DNA of 40,430 bases from Clostridiales bacterium (lineage in GTDB: Bacteria; Bacillota; Clostridia; Saccharofermentanales; Saccharofermentanaceae): contig JAGCSR010000022.1 in assembly GCA_017964005.1 (NCBI GenBank), positions 1-40,430 of the forward strand. Reading direction: 5' to 3'. A program made the translations under genes and the position numbers. The notes under the pieces were generated by a model. It worked only from the letters and a program-made list of their open reading frames with translations, was not told the DNA's origin and searched no databases. How positions within the stretch are numbered: the first letter of the stretch is position 1; every line of letters begins with the position of its first letter. Below, piece after piece: positions 17,440-25,248 of this stretch.

Positions 17440-18037
17440 GGATACCGTTCGAAAAGTTATAGCTTCGATACTTGCCCCGGCCGCATTATGCATGATGCTG
17501 GCCGGGTGCAGGTTTATTTTCCCCGGTGTAACAGAGCAGACAACTGCAGTTACGAGGGAAACTACAACTACTGCCGCAACGACTGCTACCACTGATGCAA
17601 CCACGGCAACTTCCGCCACTGAATCGGAAGAAACGACGACAGCAACTTCAGAAACTGCCTCCGAGACTACCACGGAATCCGAGACATACGGTGTCAGAGA
17701 AGACGGTGAGTATACATCCAAAGATGACGTGGCACTCTATATCCATCTGTTCGGACATCTGCCTTCCAACTTCATTACGAAGAAAGAGGCCAAGGCTCTC
17801 GGATGGGAAGGGGGATCTCTGGAACCTTACGCTCCCGGTAAATCCATAGGCGGAGACAAGTTCGGAAATTATGAAGGAACCCTGCCCGAAGGCAAGGGCT
17901 TAAAGTACACGGAATGCGATATAGACACAGCCGGCAGGAAGAGCCGGGGCGCCAAGAGGATAGTATTCTCTAATGACGGTCATATATATTACACAGAAGA
18001 TCACTACGAGACCTTTGTTTTATTGTACGGAGATTAG
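17429..18037 (+). CDS. Lipoprotein with C-terminal barnase-type ribonuclease domain
   Basis: A 202-residue protein. Residues 1-27 are a lipoprotein signal ending in the lipobox LAGC (Cys27). Residues 35-86 are a Thr/Ala/Glu/Ser-rich linker. Residues 95-202 closely match Bacillus amyloliquefaciens barnase: HLPSNFITKKEAKALGW, APGKSIGGD, and TEDHYETF at the end. The residues matching barnase Lys27, Glu73, Arg87 and His102 are Lys118, Glu162, Arg177 and His192, so a working guanyl-type RNase tethered outside the cell is predicted. I chose ATG 17429 because it has AAGGA at 17413-17417 and starts a proper signal. No barstar-like gene is adjacent. Confidence 0.9.
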   Translation: MPYKDTVRKVIASILAPAALCMMLAGCRFIFPGVTEQTTAVTRETTTTAATTATTDATTATSATESEETTTATSETASETTTESETYGVREDGEYTSKDDVALYIHLFGHLPSNFITKKEAKALGWEGGSLEPYAPGKSIGGDKFGNYEGTLPEGKGLKYTECDIDTAGRKSRGAKRIVFSNDGHIYYTEDHYETFVLLYGD

Positions 18038-18050
18038 TACACATTAGGTG

Positions 18051-18056
18051 TATAAT
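18051..18056 (+). promoter_or_regulatory. Possible promoter for pfkA and downstream genes
   Basis: A perfect TATAAT lies 45 bases before the pfkA start, in the only gap upstream. TTGTAC at 18023-18028 is too far away (22 bases) to be a normal -35, and the -10 lacks a correctly placed TG. The AGGAGG ribosome binding site follows at about 18090. Confidence 0.4.
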
Positions 18057-18101
18057 ATTCCGTGTTTAATGACTACGGAACCATTTTAGGAGGTTTGTGA
18101 T

Positions 18102-19157
18102 ATGTCCAGATTGCTGTATGACGAGAATAATCTTCCGTCCATCGATTCTTTGAGAGCCGCAAACTACGATAATGTCGATAAAGGTACCGTAGAGCCCGTA
18201 AAGCGTGTAGGTGTCCTTACTTCAGGCGGAGACGCTCCGGGAATGAATGCGGCGATAAGGGCCGTTGTAAGAGCCGGTATCAATGCCGGATTCGAGATGT
18301 ACGGCGTGCAGCGCGGATATCACGGCCTTTGGAAGGGCGAGATAAAGCAGCTCGACGGAAGGAGCGTATCGGAGACCCTGCAGCGCGGCGGAACATTCCT
18401 TATGACCGCAAGATCCAAGAGTTTCATGGAAGACCAGGGAGTTCTCAAGGGCGCCCGCATGATGGAAGCATATGAACTCGACGCTCTGGTAGTCATAGGC
18501 GGAGACGGATCCTATAAGGGCGCAAGGGCGCTTGCAAGGATCGGCATTCCCGTTATCGGCATGCCCGGCACCATCGATAACGATATCGCATCCACTGATT
18601 ATACGATCGGCTACGACACGGCTATGAATACAGCCATGGATTGTATCGATAAGCTGAGAGATACTGCATCCTCCCACGAGCGCTGCAGTGTTATCGAAGT
18701 TATGGGAAGACGCGCGGGGTATATCGCTCTCAATGTCGGAATAGCTTCCGGCGCCGAAGCGATCCTGATTCCCGAGGTCCCCTTCGACTTCAATAAAGAT
18801 GTCTTAAGGATCATCTTAGACGGCAGAAACCGCGGCAAGAAGCATTATGTCGTAATAGTTGCGGAAGGCGCAGGCAATGCGACCGAGATCGCCAAGCAGA
18901 TCGAAGAGGCCACGGGCATTGAGTCCAGACCTACCATCTTAGGGCATCTCCAGCGCGGCGGAAGCCCTACGCTTCGCGACAGGACAACTGCCAGCCTTAT
19001 GGGTATCCGTGCCATCGACTGTCTTCTCGAGAAGCGCTTCAACAGGCTTATCGTCGAGAAGGACGGTAAGATCGGCGATGTGGATATCGAAGAAGGCCTG
19101 GAGATGACAAAGACTATATCCGAACAGTTCATCATCGATGCTAAGAGACTGTCGTAA
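18102..19157 (+). CDS. pfkA: ATP-dependent 6-phosphofructokinase
   Basis: A cytoplasmic glycolytic enzyme that phosphorylates fructose 6-phosphate to the 1,6-bisphosphate. At 351 residues it is about 30 longer than the usual bacterial PfkA. The extra part is an N-terminal extension (about 1-33) before the family start GVLTSGGDAPGMN. GGDGSYKGA and PGTIDND are the ATP-type versions: Gly stands where pyrophosphate-dependent enzymes have Asp, and Gly where they have Lys. HLQRGGSP is also present. The acyl-activation genes begin 19 bases after its stop with a good ribosome binding site, so they probably share its transcript. Confidence 0.95.
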   Translation: MSRLLYDENNLPSIDSLRAANYDNVDKGTVEPVKRVGVLTSGGDAPGMNAAIRAVVRAGINAGFEMYGVQRGYHGLWKGEIKQLDGRSVSETLQRGGTFLMTARSKSFMEDQGVLKGARMMEAYELDALVVIGGDGSYKGARALARIGIPVIGMPGTIDNDIASTDYTIGYDTAMNTAMDCIDKLRDTASSHERCSVIEVMGRRAGYIALNVGIASGAEAILIPEVPFDFNKDVLRIILDGRNRGKKHYVVIVAEGAGNATEIAKQIEEATGIESRPTILGHLQRGGSPTLRDRTTASLMGIRAIDCLLEKRFNRLIVEKDGKIGDVDIEEGLEMTKTISEQFIIDAKRLS

Positions 19158-19176
19158 GGTAAGGAGGCAGTCTTAA

Positions 19177-21144
19177 GTGAAGGTTGACGGGATAGGCAGC
19201 TACAAGGATATAGACAGTTACGTCAAGGGGAAACTCGCAGAATATAACAAGACCGAGAAGAGATTTTCCGATCTCTTCTCATTTATGTTCTCGGAGAAGG
19301 ACAATATCTTCGCCGAGACCAATAACGGATTCAAGATCTCTTATGTAACATACGGACAGGCCCGGGAAAGATGCATTCTGTGCGCTTCCAACATCAAGCC
19401 TTTCCTTGACTCTTCCAAAGGAGACAAGGTTGGGATCTATATGTCCAACTCCGAGCAGTGGATAGAAGTGTTCTGGGCGATCCTCATGTGCGGCAAGTCG
19501 CCTTTGCTGCTGAATACCATGACCGACACTTCTGTAATAGCTCATATCCTGGAAGTCTACGGTACGGATACGGTTATCGTTGACAAGGTCACGGAAGACA
19601 ATGCTTCCTTTGAGGCAAATCTTATTCATGCAGAGGAACTTTTCGGGAAGAAGGATACTTCAGATATGGAGAATGTTCCGCCCGAACAGTGGTCTGATTC
19701 CATCTTCCTGATGACGTCCGGGACTTCCGGAAGGATAAAGTTGTGTGAATATAACGGCATCAATTTCTACCATCAGATCAAGGACAGCGGCGACATGATC
19801 GCCACCTGCGGCCAGATGAAGAAGCATATCGACGGCAAGATCAAGCAGCTGGTATTCCTGCCGCTGTACCATATCTACGGTCTTGCGGCGGTATATATGT
19901 GGTTCGGGTTCTTCTCCAGAACATTCGTATTCCTTAGGGATTATTCCGCCGACACCATTCTTTATACAGCCCGTAAACATAAGGTCACACACATATTCTC
20001 TGTTCCGCTCCTTTGGAACAGGATATACGATTCGGCCATGAAGACCATAAAGAACCGTGGCCCCGAGACTTACGACAAGTTCATGAAAGCCTTGGATCTC
20101 GTTAACCGCAAGGGGACAGAGTCTTTGATATCCAGGATCATCATAAAGAAAGCTTTCGCCGAGATAAGGCAGAACATATTTGGAGATTCAATTTGCTACC
20201 TGATATCCGGGGGCAGCGCCATAAGCCCTGAAGTCTTAAGGTTCTTCAACGGAATCGGATACCATATGTCCACAGGATACGGCGCCACGGAGATCGGTAT
20301 TACATCGGTTGAACTGTCAATGAGATCTCAGGATAGAGTAACCTGCTCCGTCGGTATGCCTATGCCGAGTGTAGGATATGCCATAGGTGAAGACAAGGTC
20401 TTAAGAGTATCAGGTCCGTCTCACGCATCCGCGGTGTTCGAAGAAGGCGTAAGAGTCGAGTTCGAGGAGAACGGAGCATACAATACCAATGATTTCGTAA
20501 GGGAAGAGGGCGGCCACTACTTTATGGACGGACGCGCCGATGACCTTATCATATGCCGTTCGGGAGAGAATATAAGCCCCGAACAGATAGAGAACAGGCT
20601 TAATATCGAAGGCGCTGCTGACGCATGCCTCATAGGTCCTGCCAATGACCGGGGAGAAGTGATGCCGATCCTTATCGTTCAGGTCCCTCAGTATGCTGAT
20701 GTGGAAAGCCTTAAGAAGATCCGGGAATCTGCCGAAGAGCAACTGGCTGCGACAGGCATAAGATCCCAGGTTACCGGCATTGTCCTGACTCCCGATAAGA
20801 TCATGGGGGATTCCGAGTTCAAGAAGAACCGTATAGGGATATGTGCAAGATATCAGGACGGCACCATGAGGAAGATCACTGCCGATACCCAGGAGGCTGA
20901 TGCCGAAGAATTCTCGGCAGAACTTCTGGGGCGTGTAAGACGTGTAGTTGCAAATTCCTTAAACCTCCCTGAAGATGGTGTTACATCCACCGCGGATTAT
21001 TTTACCGATCTCGGCGGGTCATCTTTGGATTACTTCTCCATGCTGTCCGGCATAAGAGAAGAATTCGGTGTTGACGTTGCCAAGGATGCCGCAGGTGTTA
21101 CGACCGTCGCGGGCCTTTGCGGATACTTGAGAAAGAGACTCTGA
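19177..21144 (+). CDS. AMP-forming acyl ligase fused to an acyl carrier domain
   Basis: A 655-residue two-domain protein. Residues 1-570 form an adenylate-forming ligase. The P-loop is TSGTSGRIK from about 180, with the usual Pro and last Gly missing but the Lys kept. YGATE is near 366, and GRADDLIICRSGENISPEQIE near 452. A candidate catalytic Lys lies in FKKNRI near 550. Residues 580-655 are a carrier domain with LGGSSLDY; Ser616 would receive phosphopantetheine. It likely adenylates a carboxylic or fatty acid and loads its own carrier. GTG 19177 is the start, with AAGGAGG at 19161-19167. The acid it selects cannot be read from the sequence. Confidence 0.85.
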   Translation: MKVDGIGSYKDIDSYVKGKLAEYNKTEKRFSDLFSFMFSEKDNIFAETNNGFKISYVTYGQARERCILCASNIKPFLDSSKGDKVGIYMSNSEQWIEVFWAILMCGKSPLLLNTMTDTSVIAHILEVYGTDTVIVDKVTEDNASFEANLIHAEELFGKKDTSDMENVPPEQWSDSIFLMTSGTSGRIKLCEYNGINFYHQIKDSGDMIATCGQMKKHIDGKIKQLVFLPLYHIYGLAAVYMWFGFFSRTFVFLRDYSADTILYTARKHKVTHIFSVPLLWNRIYDSAMKTIKNRGPETYDKFMKALDLVNRKGTESLISRIIIKKAFAEIRQNIFGDSICYLISGGSAISPEVLRFFNGIGYHMSTGYGATEIGITSVELSMRSQDRVTCSVGMPMPSVGYAIGEDKVLRVSGPSHASAVFEEGVRVEFEENGAYNTNDFVREEGGHYFMDGRADDLIICRSGENISPEQIENRLNIEGAADACLIGPANDRGEVMPILIVQVPQYADVESLKKIRESAEEQLAATGIRSQVTGIVLTPDKIMGDSEFKKNRIGICARYQDGTMRKITADTQEADAEEFSAELLGRVRRVVANSLNLPEDGVTSTADYFTDLGGSSLDYFSMLSGIREEFGVDVAKDAAGVTTVAGLCGYLRKRL

Positions 21145-21151
21145 TGTTCCG

Positions 21152-21805
21152 ATGAATAAGGCTTGGATCTGTTTTGTTAACGGTTTTGTCAAGGTTACGG
21201 GTCTTATCCCGGAACTCATATTGTTCCATGAGAAGGTAACCTATCAGGAAGGCGCCATAAGCAGGTTTAAGATCAAAGGACCCTTGATGATAATCTCCAA
21301 TCACACATCGCTCATAGATTTTGCCATGATGCTGTTCTTATTTCCTTTCCGCATCGTAAGATGGCAGGCAGCCGAAGTCATGATGAACAAGAAGCTGGTA
21401 GGTCCTCTGATAAGGGGACTGGGATGTATCGCTGTCGACCGCGTTGCCAAGGATTTCACGTTCCTTCGTGAATCTGCGGATATCCTGGAGGAAGGGGGAA
21501 TCGTGGGGATATTCCCGGAAGCCAGGCTTCCCAAGCCGGAAGAAGAACGTCCTTTGGAATTTAAGCCTTCCGCAGCTTATCTTGCTCTGATGACCGACGT
21601 GACGATAATCCCGGTCTACACTAACGGAATGTACTTCAAGAACCCCGGCAAGAGATGCCGTGTAGTGATAGGAAAGCCTTTCCTGGCAAAGGATCTTTCT
21701 GATCCTGAGCTTTCGGAGAAGGATAATATCGATCATGTGTCACGGGCGATGAGACAGAAGATAATAGAACTTGAACAATTGGATAAAGAGGCGCAGAAGA
21801 GATGA
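21152..21805 (+). CDS. PlsC-family acyltransferase (first of two)
   Basis: A 217-residue glycerolipid-type acyltransferase. Motif I is NHTSLID (catalytic His-Asp pair near residue 50). Motif III is FPEAR rather than the common FPEGT. VTIIPVYTNG matches motif IV. Hydrophobic stretches next to motif I suggest peripheral or monotopic membrane binding. Family members move an acyl group from acyl-ACP or acyl-CoA to lysophosphatidate or related acceptors. Its place between two acyl-activating enzymes suggests an acyl-carrier donor. It starts 7 bases after the ligase-carrier gene and overlaps the next start by four bases (ATGA). Confidence 0.87.
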   Translation: MNKAWICFVNGFVKVTGLIPELILFHEKVTYQEGAISRFKIKGPLMIISNHTSLIDFAMMLFLFPFRIVRWQAAEVMMNKKLVGPLIRGLGCIAVDRVAKDFTFLRESADILEEGGIVGIFPEARLPKPEEERPLEFKPSAAYLALMTDVTIIPVYTNGMYFKNPGKRCRVVIGKPFLAKDLSDPELSEKDNIDHVSRAMRQKIIELEQLDKEAQKR

Positions 21806-22452
21806 CAAAGCCCGGAGCATTATTCAGATACAGATATCTGGCTTTCGATATAGTGAAGGTCCTTACGGGGATCCCAACTCTTCTGATATTCCGTCCGAAG
21901 ATCATATATGAGAACGATAAAGCCCGTAAGATCGTGAGGGGCGGCGGGATCATCGCCACAAACCATAAGGGATTCATAGATCCGGTCAAGATATTCACGG
22001 TCTTTTTCTACAGAAGGATCCATTGTCTTGCCCGAAAAGAGATCTACGATCATTCGGCGCTCATGAGACTGATACTCCGGATGGGCCAATGCATCGTAGT
22101 CGACACGGAGAACCCGGCGGATACATCCTATTTTACGAAGATCCGTGAAGTTACGGCAGATAAACGTCTGGTAGCCATATACCCTGAGGGTCATATTGTA
22201 AAGGACGGCGAAGATATGTTAGAATTTAAGCTCGGTACGGCACTGCTGGCCGCATCGTGTAAAGTGCCCATAATACCCGTGTATATCGCACCGAGGAAGA
22301 ATATCTTCCATATGATGAGAGCAGCTGTAGGAGAACCGATCTATCCCTACAGCGAAGACGGTCGTATGCTGCCGATGGCAGAACTGCAGAAGATAACTTC
22401 CGACCTGACGGTCAAGATACGGGAACTTCGGGAACTGACAAAAACCAAATAA
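21802..22452 (+). CDS. PlsC-family acyltransferase (second of two)
   Basis: A 216-residue protein of the same family as its neighbour, but clearly diverged. Motif I is NHKGFID, motif III YPEGH, motif IV VPIIPVYI. A hydrophobic N-terminal segment (about 10-30) may sit in the membrane. Two different acyltransferases side by side fit successive acylation of two positions on one acceptor, or two acceptors; this is inference. The ATGA overlap with the first acyltransferase implies coupled translation and similar dosage. Overlap or gaps of under 20 bases continue through the whole gene string. Confidence 0.87.
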   Translation: MTKPGALFRYRYLAFDIVKVLTGIPTLLIFRPKIIYENDKARKIVRGGGIIATNHKGFIDPVKIFTVFFYRRIHCLARKEIYDHSALMRLILRMGQCIVVDTENPADTSYFTKIREVTADKRLVAIYPEGHIVKDGEDMLEFKLGTALLAASCKVPIIPVYIAPRKNIFHMMRAAVGEPIYPYSEDGRMLPMAELQKITSDLTVKIRELRELTKTK

Positions 22453-22467
22453 AGTGAGGATGGGAGA

Positions 22468-23973
22468 ATGGAAGACAGAATCATTGAGGTTACAAAGAAT
22501 TATTTCGAGAAGTACATGGATCCCGAAGAACTTGCCAGGGTCGTAAGATACGATAATGTATCCGCGATGTGGGATGACTGTGTAAAGAAATATGCTGATG
22601 CCGAGGCTGTAGAAGACGGAAGCGTCAGGACATATGCCGAGCTTGACAAGGATATCTCGTCTCTTCGTGCGGCTCTTTCAGAGCAGGGCGTTGCGGCAGG
22701 TGATATGGTCGGCGTATATATGCCTAATTCCTATGAGTTCATTAAGTCATTCTTTGCCGTAACCACAATGGGAGCGGTTGCTATACTTATGCCTGTCCAG
22801 CTCGACGAGAAGACAGTTTACGGCATCTCCATGGGATTCGGCCTCAAGGCTTTGATCTACGATTCATCCGTAGAAGAGAAAGTCACATTCGCAAAGAATA
22901 CAAATACAGTAACTAAGTTTATCGATAACAAAGCAGAAGGGACATCAGATCCCGGTGCCGTATATCCTGCTCCCGAACAGCCCTGCTGCATCATGTTCAC
23001 AGGCGGAACGACAGGCAAGAGCAAAGGAGCTATCCTGTCCCACAAGGCAATGATGACAGGTGTCTATAACGGCAACCTCGGTGTTAAGAACATCTTCGGC
23101 AAGCGCTATATGATCGTTCTTCCCATGACCCATGTATTCGGTCTTATCAGGAATACTCTCTGCTGCTTAAGCACAGGATCTTTCCTCCATGTAGTAAGGA
23201 ATAACAAAGAGATGTTCCGTGAGATGGCTATGTTCCGTCCGACGGATCTTGTTCTTGTTCCCGCATTGGCAGAGCTTGCACTTAACGTATCCCGCATGAT
23301 GGGTCCCCAGATCTTCGGAGGTCAGCTTGAGACCATCATCTGCGGCGCATCTGCTGTTCCTCCGTATCTTGTAAAAGAGTACGCCAAGTTCGGAACAAAG
23401 CTCTATCCCGGATACGGTCTTACGGAATCCGCAAACCTTGTTTCCGGTAACTGCGAGTTCGAGAATTATCCCGAGTCCGTAGGATTCCCTTATCCTAATC
23501 AGACTCTGCGTATCGTTGACGGCGAGCTGTGGCTCAAGGGTGACAACATGATGACCGCATATGCCGGCAATCCCGAGGAGAATGAGAAGGCTTATGAGGA
23601 CGGATGGTTCAAGACCGGAGACCTTGTAAGGATCGATGAGAATAATCTCCTTTATATCGTCGGAAGGATCAAGGATGTTATCGTCCTGTCGACCGGTGAG
23701 AATATCTCTCCCGAAGAGATCGAGAACAAGTTCATCGAGATCGACTTCGTACAGGATGCAATGATCTCCGAAGATTCCGGCAAGCTCAAGCTCGAGATCT
23801 TCCCGAGAGGTGAAGTCGTAAAGGCTATCGAGGCGGAAGACAAGGAAGCTTACATGAAGGAGGAGCTCGAGAAGATGAATATGACTTTGGCTTCCTACCA
23901 GAGAGTATCTGCGATAGTTATCAGAGATCAGGATTTCGAGAGAACTCCCGCAATGAAGAAAATCAGGAAGTGA
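22468..23973 (+). CDS. AMP-forming acyl ligase (stand-alone)
   Basis: A 501-residue class I adenylate-forming enzyme with all core motifs: TGGTTGKSKG (about 178-187), PGYGLTES, GRIKDVIVLSTGENISPEEIE, and a C-terminal PAMKKIRK where the catalytic Lys of this superfamily lies. It resembles fatty acid/acyl-CoA or acyl-ACP ligases rather than amino-acid-selecting NRPS domains. The next gene is a free carrier protein 7 bases downstream, which is the natural partner. Together they would make a second acyl-carrier pair beside the fused one upstream. The ribosome binding site is GTGAGGATGGGAG before ATG 22468. Confidence 0.88.
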   Translation: MEDRIIEVTKNYFEKYMDPEELARVVRYDNVSAMWDDCVKKYADAEAVEDGSVRTYAELDKDISSLRAALSEQGVAAGDMVGVYMPNSYEFIKSFFAVTTMGAVAILMPVQLDEKTVYGISMGFGLKALIYDSSVEEKVTFAKNTNTVTKFIDNKAEGTSDPGAVYPAPEQPCCIMFTGGTTGKSKGAILSHKAMMTGVYNGNLGVKNIFGKRYMIVLPMTHVFGLIRNTLCCLSTGSFLHVVRNNKEMFREMAMFRPTDLVLVPALAELALNVSRMMGPQIFGGQLETIICGASAVPPYLVKEYAKFGTKLYPGYGLTESANLVSGNCEFENYPESVGFPYPNQTLRIVDGELWLKGDNMMTAYAGNPEENEKAYEDGWFKTGDLVRIDENNLLYIVGRIKDVIVLSTGENISPEEIENKFIEIDFVQDAMISEDSGKLKLEIFPRGEVVKAIEAEDKEAYMKEELEKMNMTLASYQRVSAIVIRDQDFERTPAMKKIRK

Positions 23974-23980
23974 GATAAAG

Positions 23981-24232
23981 ATGGACAGAACAGATATTCT
24001 TGACAAACTCCGCGATATTTATGTTATGGCGGTTCCGGACGCTAAGGTTGACGCTTCGGTCATTACCGAGGGCATGAACCTCCTTACGGATCTCGGTATG
24101 TCTTCCATCAATCTTCTGTATATGGTTATCGCCATGGAAGAGTTTTTCGATATCAGGTTCGACGATGTCAGCTTCGGGGATTTCGCCAATGTCGGTGAGG
24201 TCATCGATTACATCCAGAAGAAGAAAGCATGA
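23981..24232 (+). CDS. Acyl carrier protein
   Basis: An 83-residue acidic four-helix carrier. The prosthetic-group motif is DLGMSSINLL, with Ser42 the expected phosphopantetheine site. It differs from housekeeping AcpP (usual motif DSLD), so it is a dedicated carrier for this cluster. It directly follows the stand-alone ligase and overlaps, by the four bases ATGA, the gene for a phosphopantetheinyl transferase fusion that would convert it to the active holo form. Confidence 0.92.
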   Translation: MDRTDILDKLRDIYVMAVPDAKVDASVITEGMNLLTDLGMSSINLLYMVIAMEEFFDIRFDDVSFGDFANVGEVIDYIQKKKA

Positions 24233-25242
24233 AGTGGAGCTTAAGAGAACCCAGATACGGTGACATGATCCGTGTCAAAGTCCGCGATCTGTACCACTAC
24301 GGGATCTATGCGTCCGATGAAGAGATAATCGAATTCGGACCGCCCCCGACATCCGTCATCCGCAAGGACGATGAGATAGAAGTATGCGTTACCGACTGGC
24401 AGGGATTTCTTGCCGGCGGCTTCATGGAGTGCGCGGACCTTTCCATCAAGGAGAGGTTCGACCGCAAAAAACCGGATGATACGGTTGCCGCAGCAAGAGC
24501 CAGGATAGGAGAACGCGGCTATAATATACTCCACAATAACTGTGAGCACTTCGCAAACGAGTGCATGTTCGGCAAGAAGGAATCCTCACAGGAAGACTCC
24601 GTGAGGAGCTTCTTCCGCAATATGCCCATTGCAGATGTTTATGTTGCCCCGATCCCGTACCGCACGGGAGAGGGGAATATAAAGCCTGCCTCAAGACAGG
24701 TCCAGATAGAAGATGTTGCCAATCCCGATGTCAAAGAGAGCATGATCTCCGACTGGAACCTTCTGACATATGCCATCGACAGATCCCTGGGCCTTACTCA
24801 GGAGAAAGCAAACTTCAGGCGTGACGGCAACGGGATCTGGGTGTCCGACAAATGTTATGTATCCCTTACACACTGCAAGGGGGCCGTTGCCGTGTGCGTA
24901 TCAAAGGCTCCCTGCGGTATCGATATGGAACCTCAGGACCGGGATATCAATGTCTCGATCGAACGCAGGATCCTTACAGATAAAGAGCGTAATGCCTTCG
25001 AAGAGCTTACGGATGAAGAATCCCGGCAAGCGTTCTTAAAGAAGATCTGGACCCGCAAGGAAAGCATATTCAAGAGCACATATACAGCTTCTTTCCGTCC
25101 TGAGGAGACTGAATCAGATGCCGACACATGTGTTACGAATACAGTGGAGACGGGAGGGCAGAAGTATATGCTGTCCGTCAATACGACCACGCCTAAGAAA
25201 TTAAGATATTATTTCCCCGCCGAAGGGAAAGTCATCGAATAA
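24229..25242 (+). CDS. Fusion: LRAT-like domain + 4'-phosphopantetheinyl transferase
   Basis: A 337-residue protein with two recognisable halves. Residues 8-115 look like an LRAT domain (NlpC/P60 superfamily): GDMIRV, then YHYGIY with His23, then NCEHF with Cys105 as the candidate nucleophile. Eukaryotic LRAT enzymes pass acyl groups through that Cys. Residues 170-337 are an Sfp-type phosphopantetheinyl transferase: SLTHCKG (His215), GIDMEPQDR (Asp232, Glu234 for metal) and WTRKES (Lys277, Glu278). About 50 residues link them. The transferase should activate the two carriers of this cluster. The LRAT half may transfer or release acyl groups; that is inference. Confidence 0.82.
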   Translation: MKWSLREPRYGDMIRVKVRDLYHYGIYASDEEIIEFGPPPTSVIRKDDEIEVCVTDWQGFLAGGFMECADLSIKERFDRKKPDDTVAAARARIGERGYNILHNNCEHFANECMFGKKESSQEDSVRSFFRNMPIADVYVAPIPYRTGEGNIKPASRQVQIEDVANPDVKESMISDWNLLTYAIDRSLGLTQEKANFRRDGNGIWVSDKCYVSLTHCKGAVAVCVSKAPCGIDMEPQDRDINVSIERRILTDKERNAFEELTDEESRQAFLKKIWTRKESIFKSTYTASFRPEETESDADTCVTNTVETGGQKYMLSVNTTTPKKLRYYFPAEGKVIE

Positions 25243-25248
25243 CGGTCC

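Noticed and set aside
18023..18056. TTGTAC/TATAAT as a full promoter before pfkA
   Set aside because: The 22-base spacer is too long; only the -10 is reported.
23167..24006. 279-codon open frame on the - strand
   Set aside because: It lies wholly opposite the second acyl ligase, which has every family motif; no ribosome binding site or family resemblance was seen on the - strand.
19177..25242. Nonribosomal peptide or polyketide synthase cluster
   Set aside because: Ligases, carriers and a phosphopantetheinyl transferase are present, but there is no condensation, ketosynthase or thioesterase domain.
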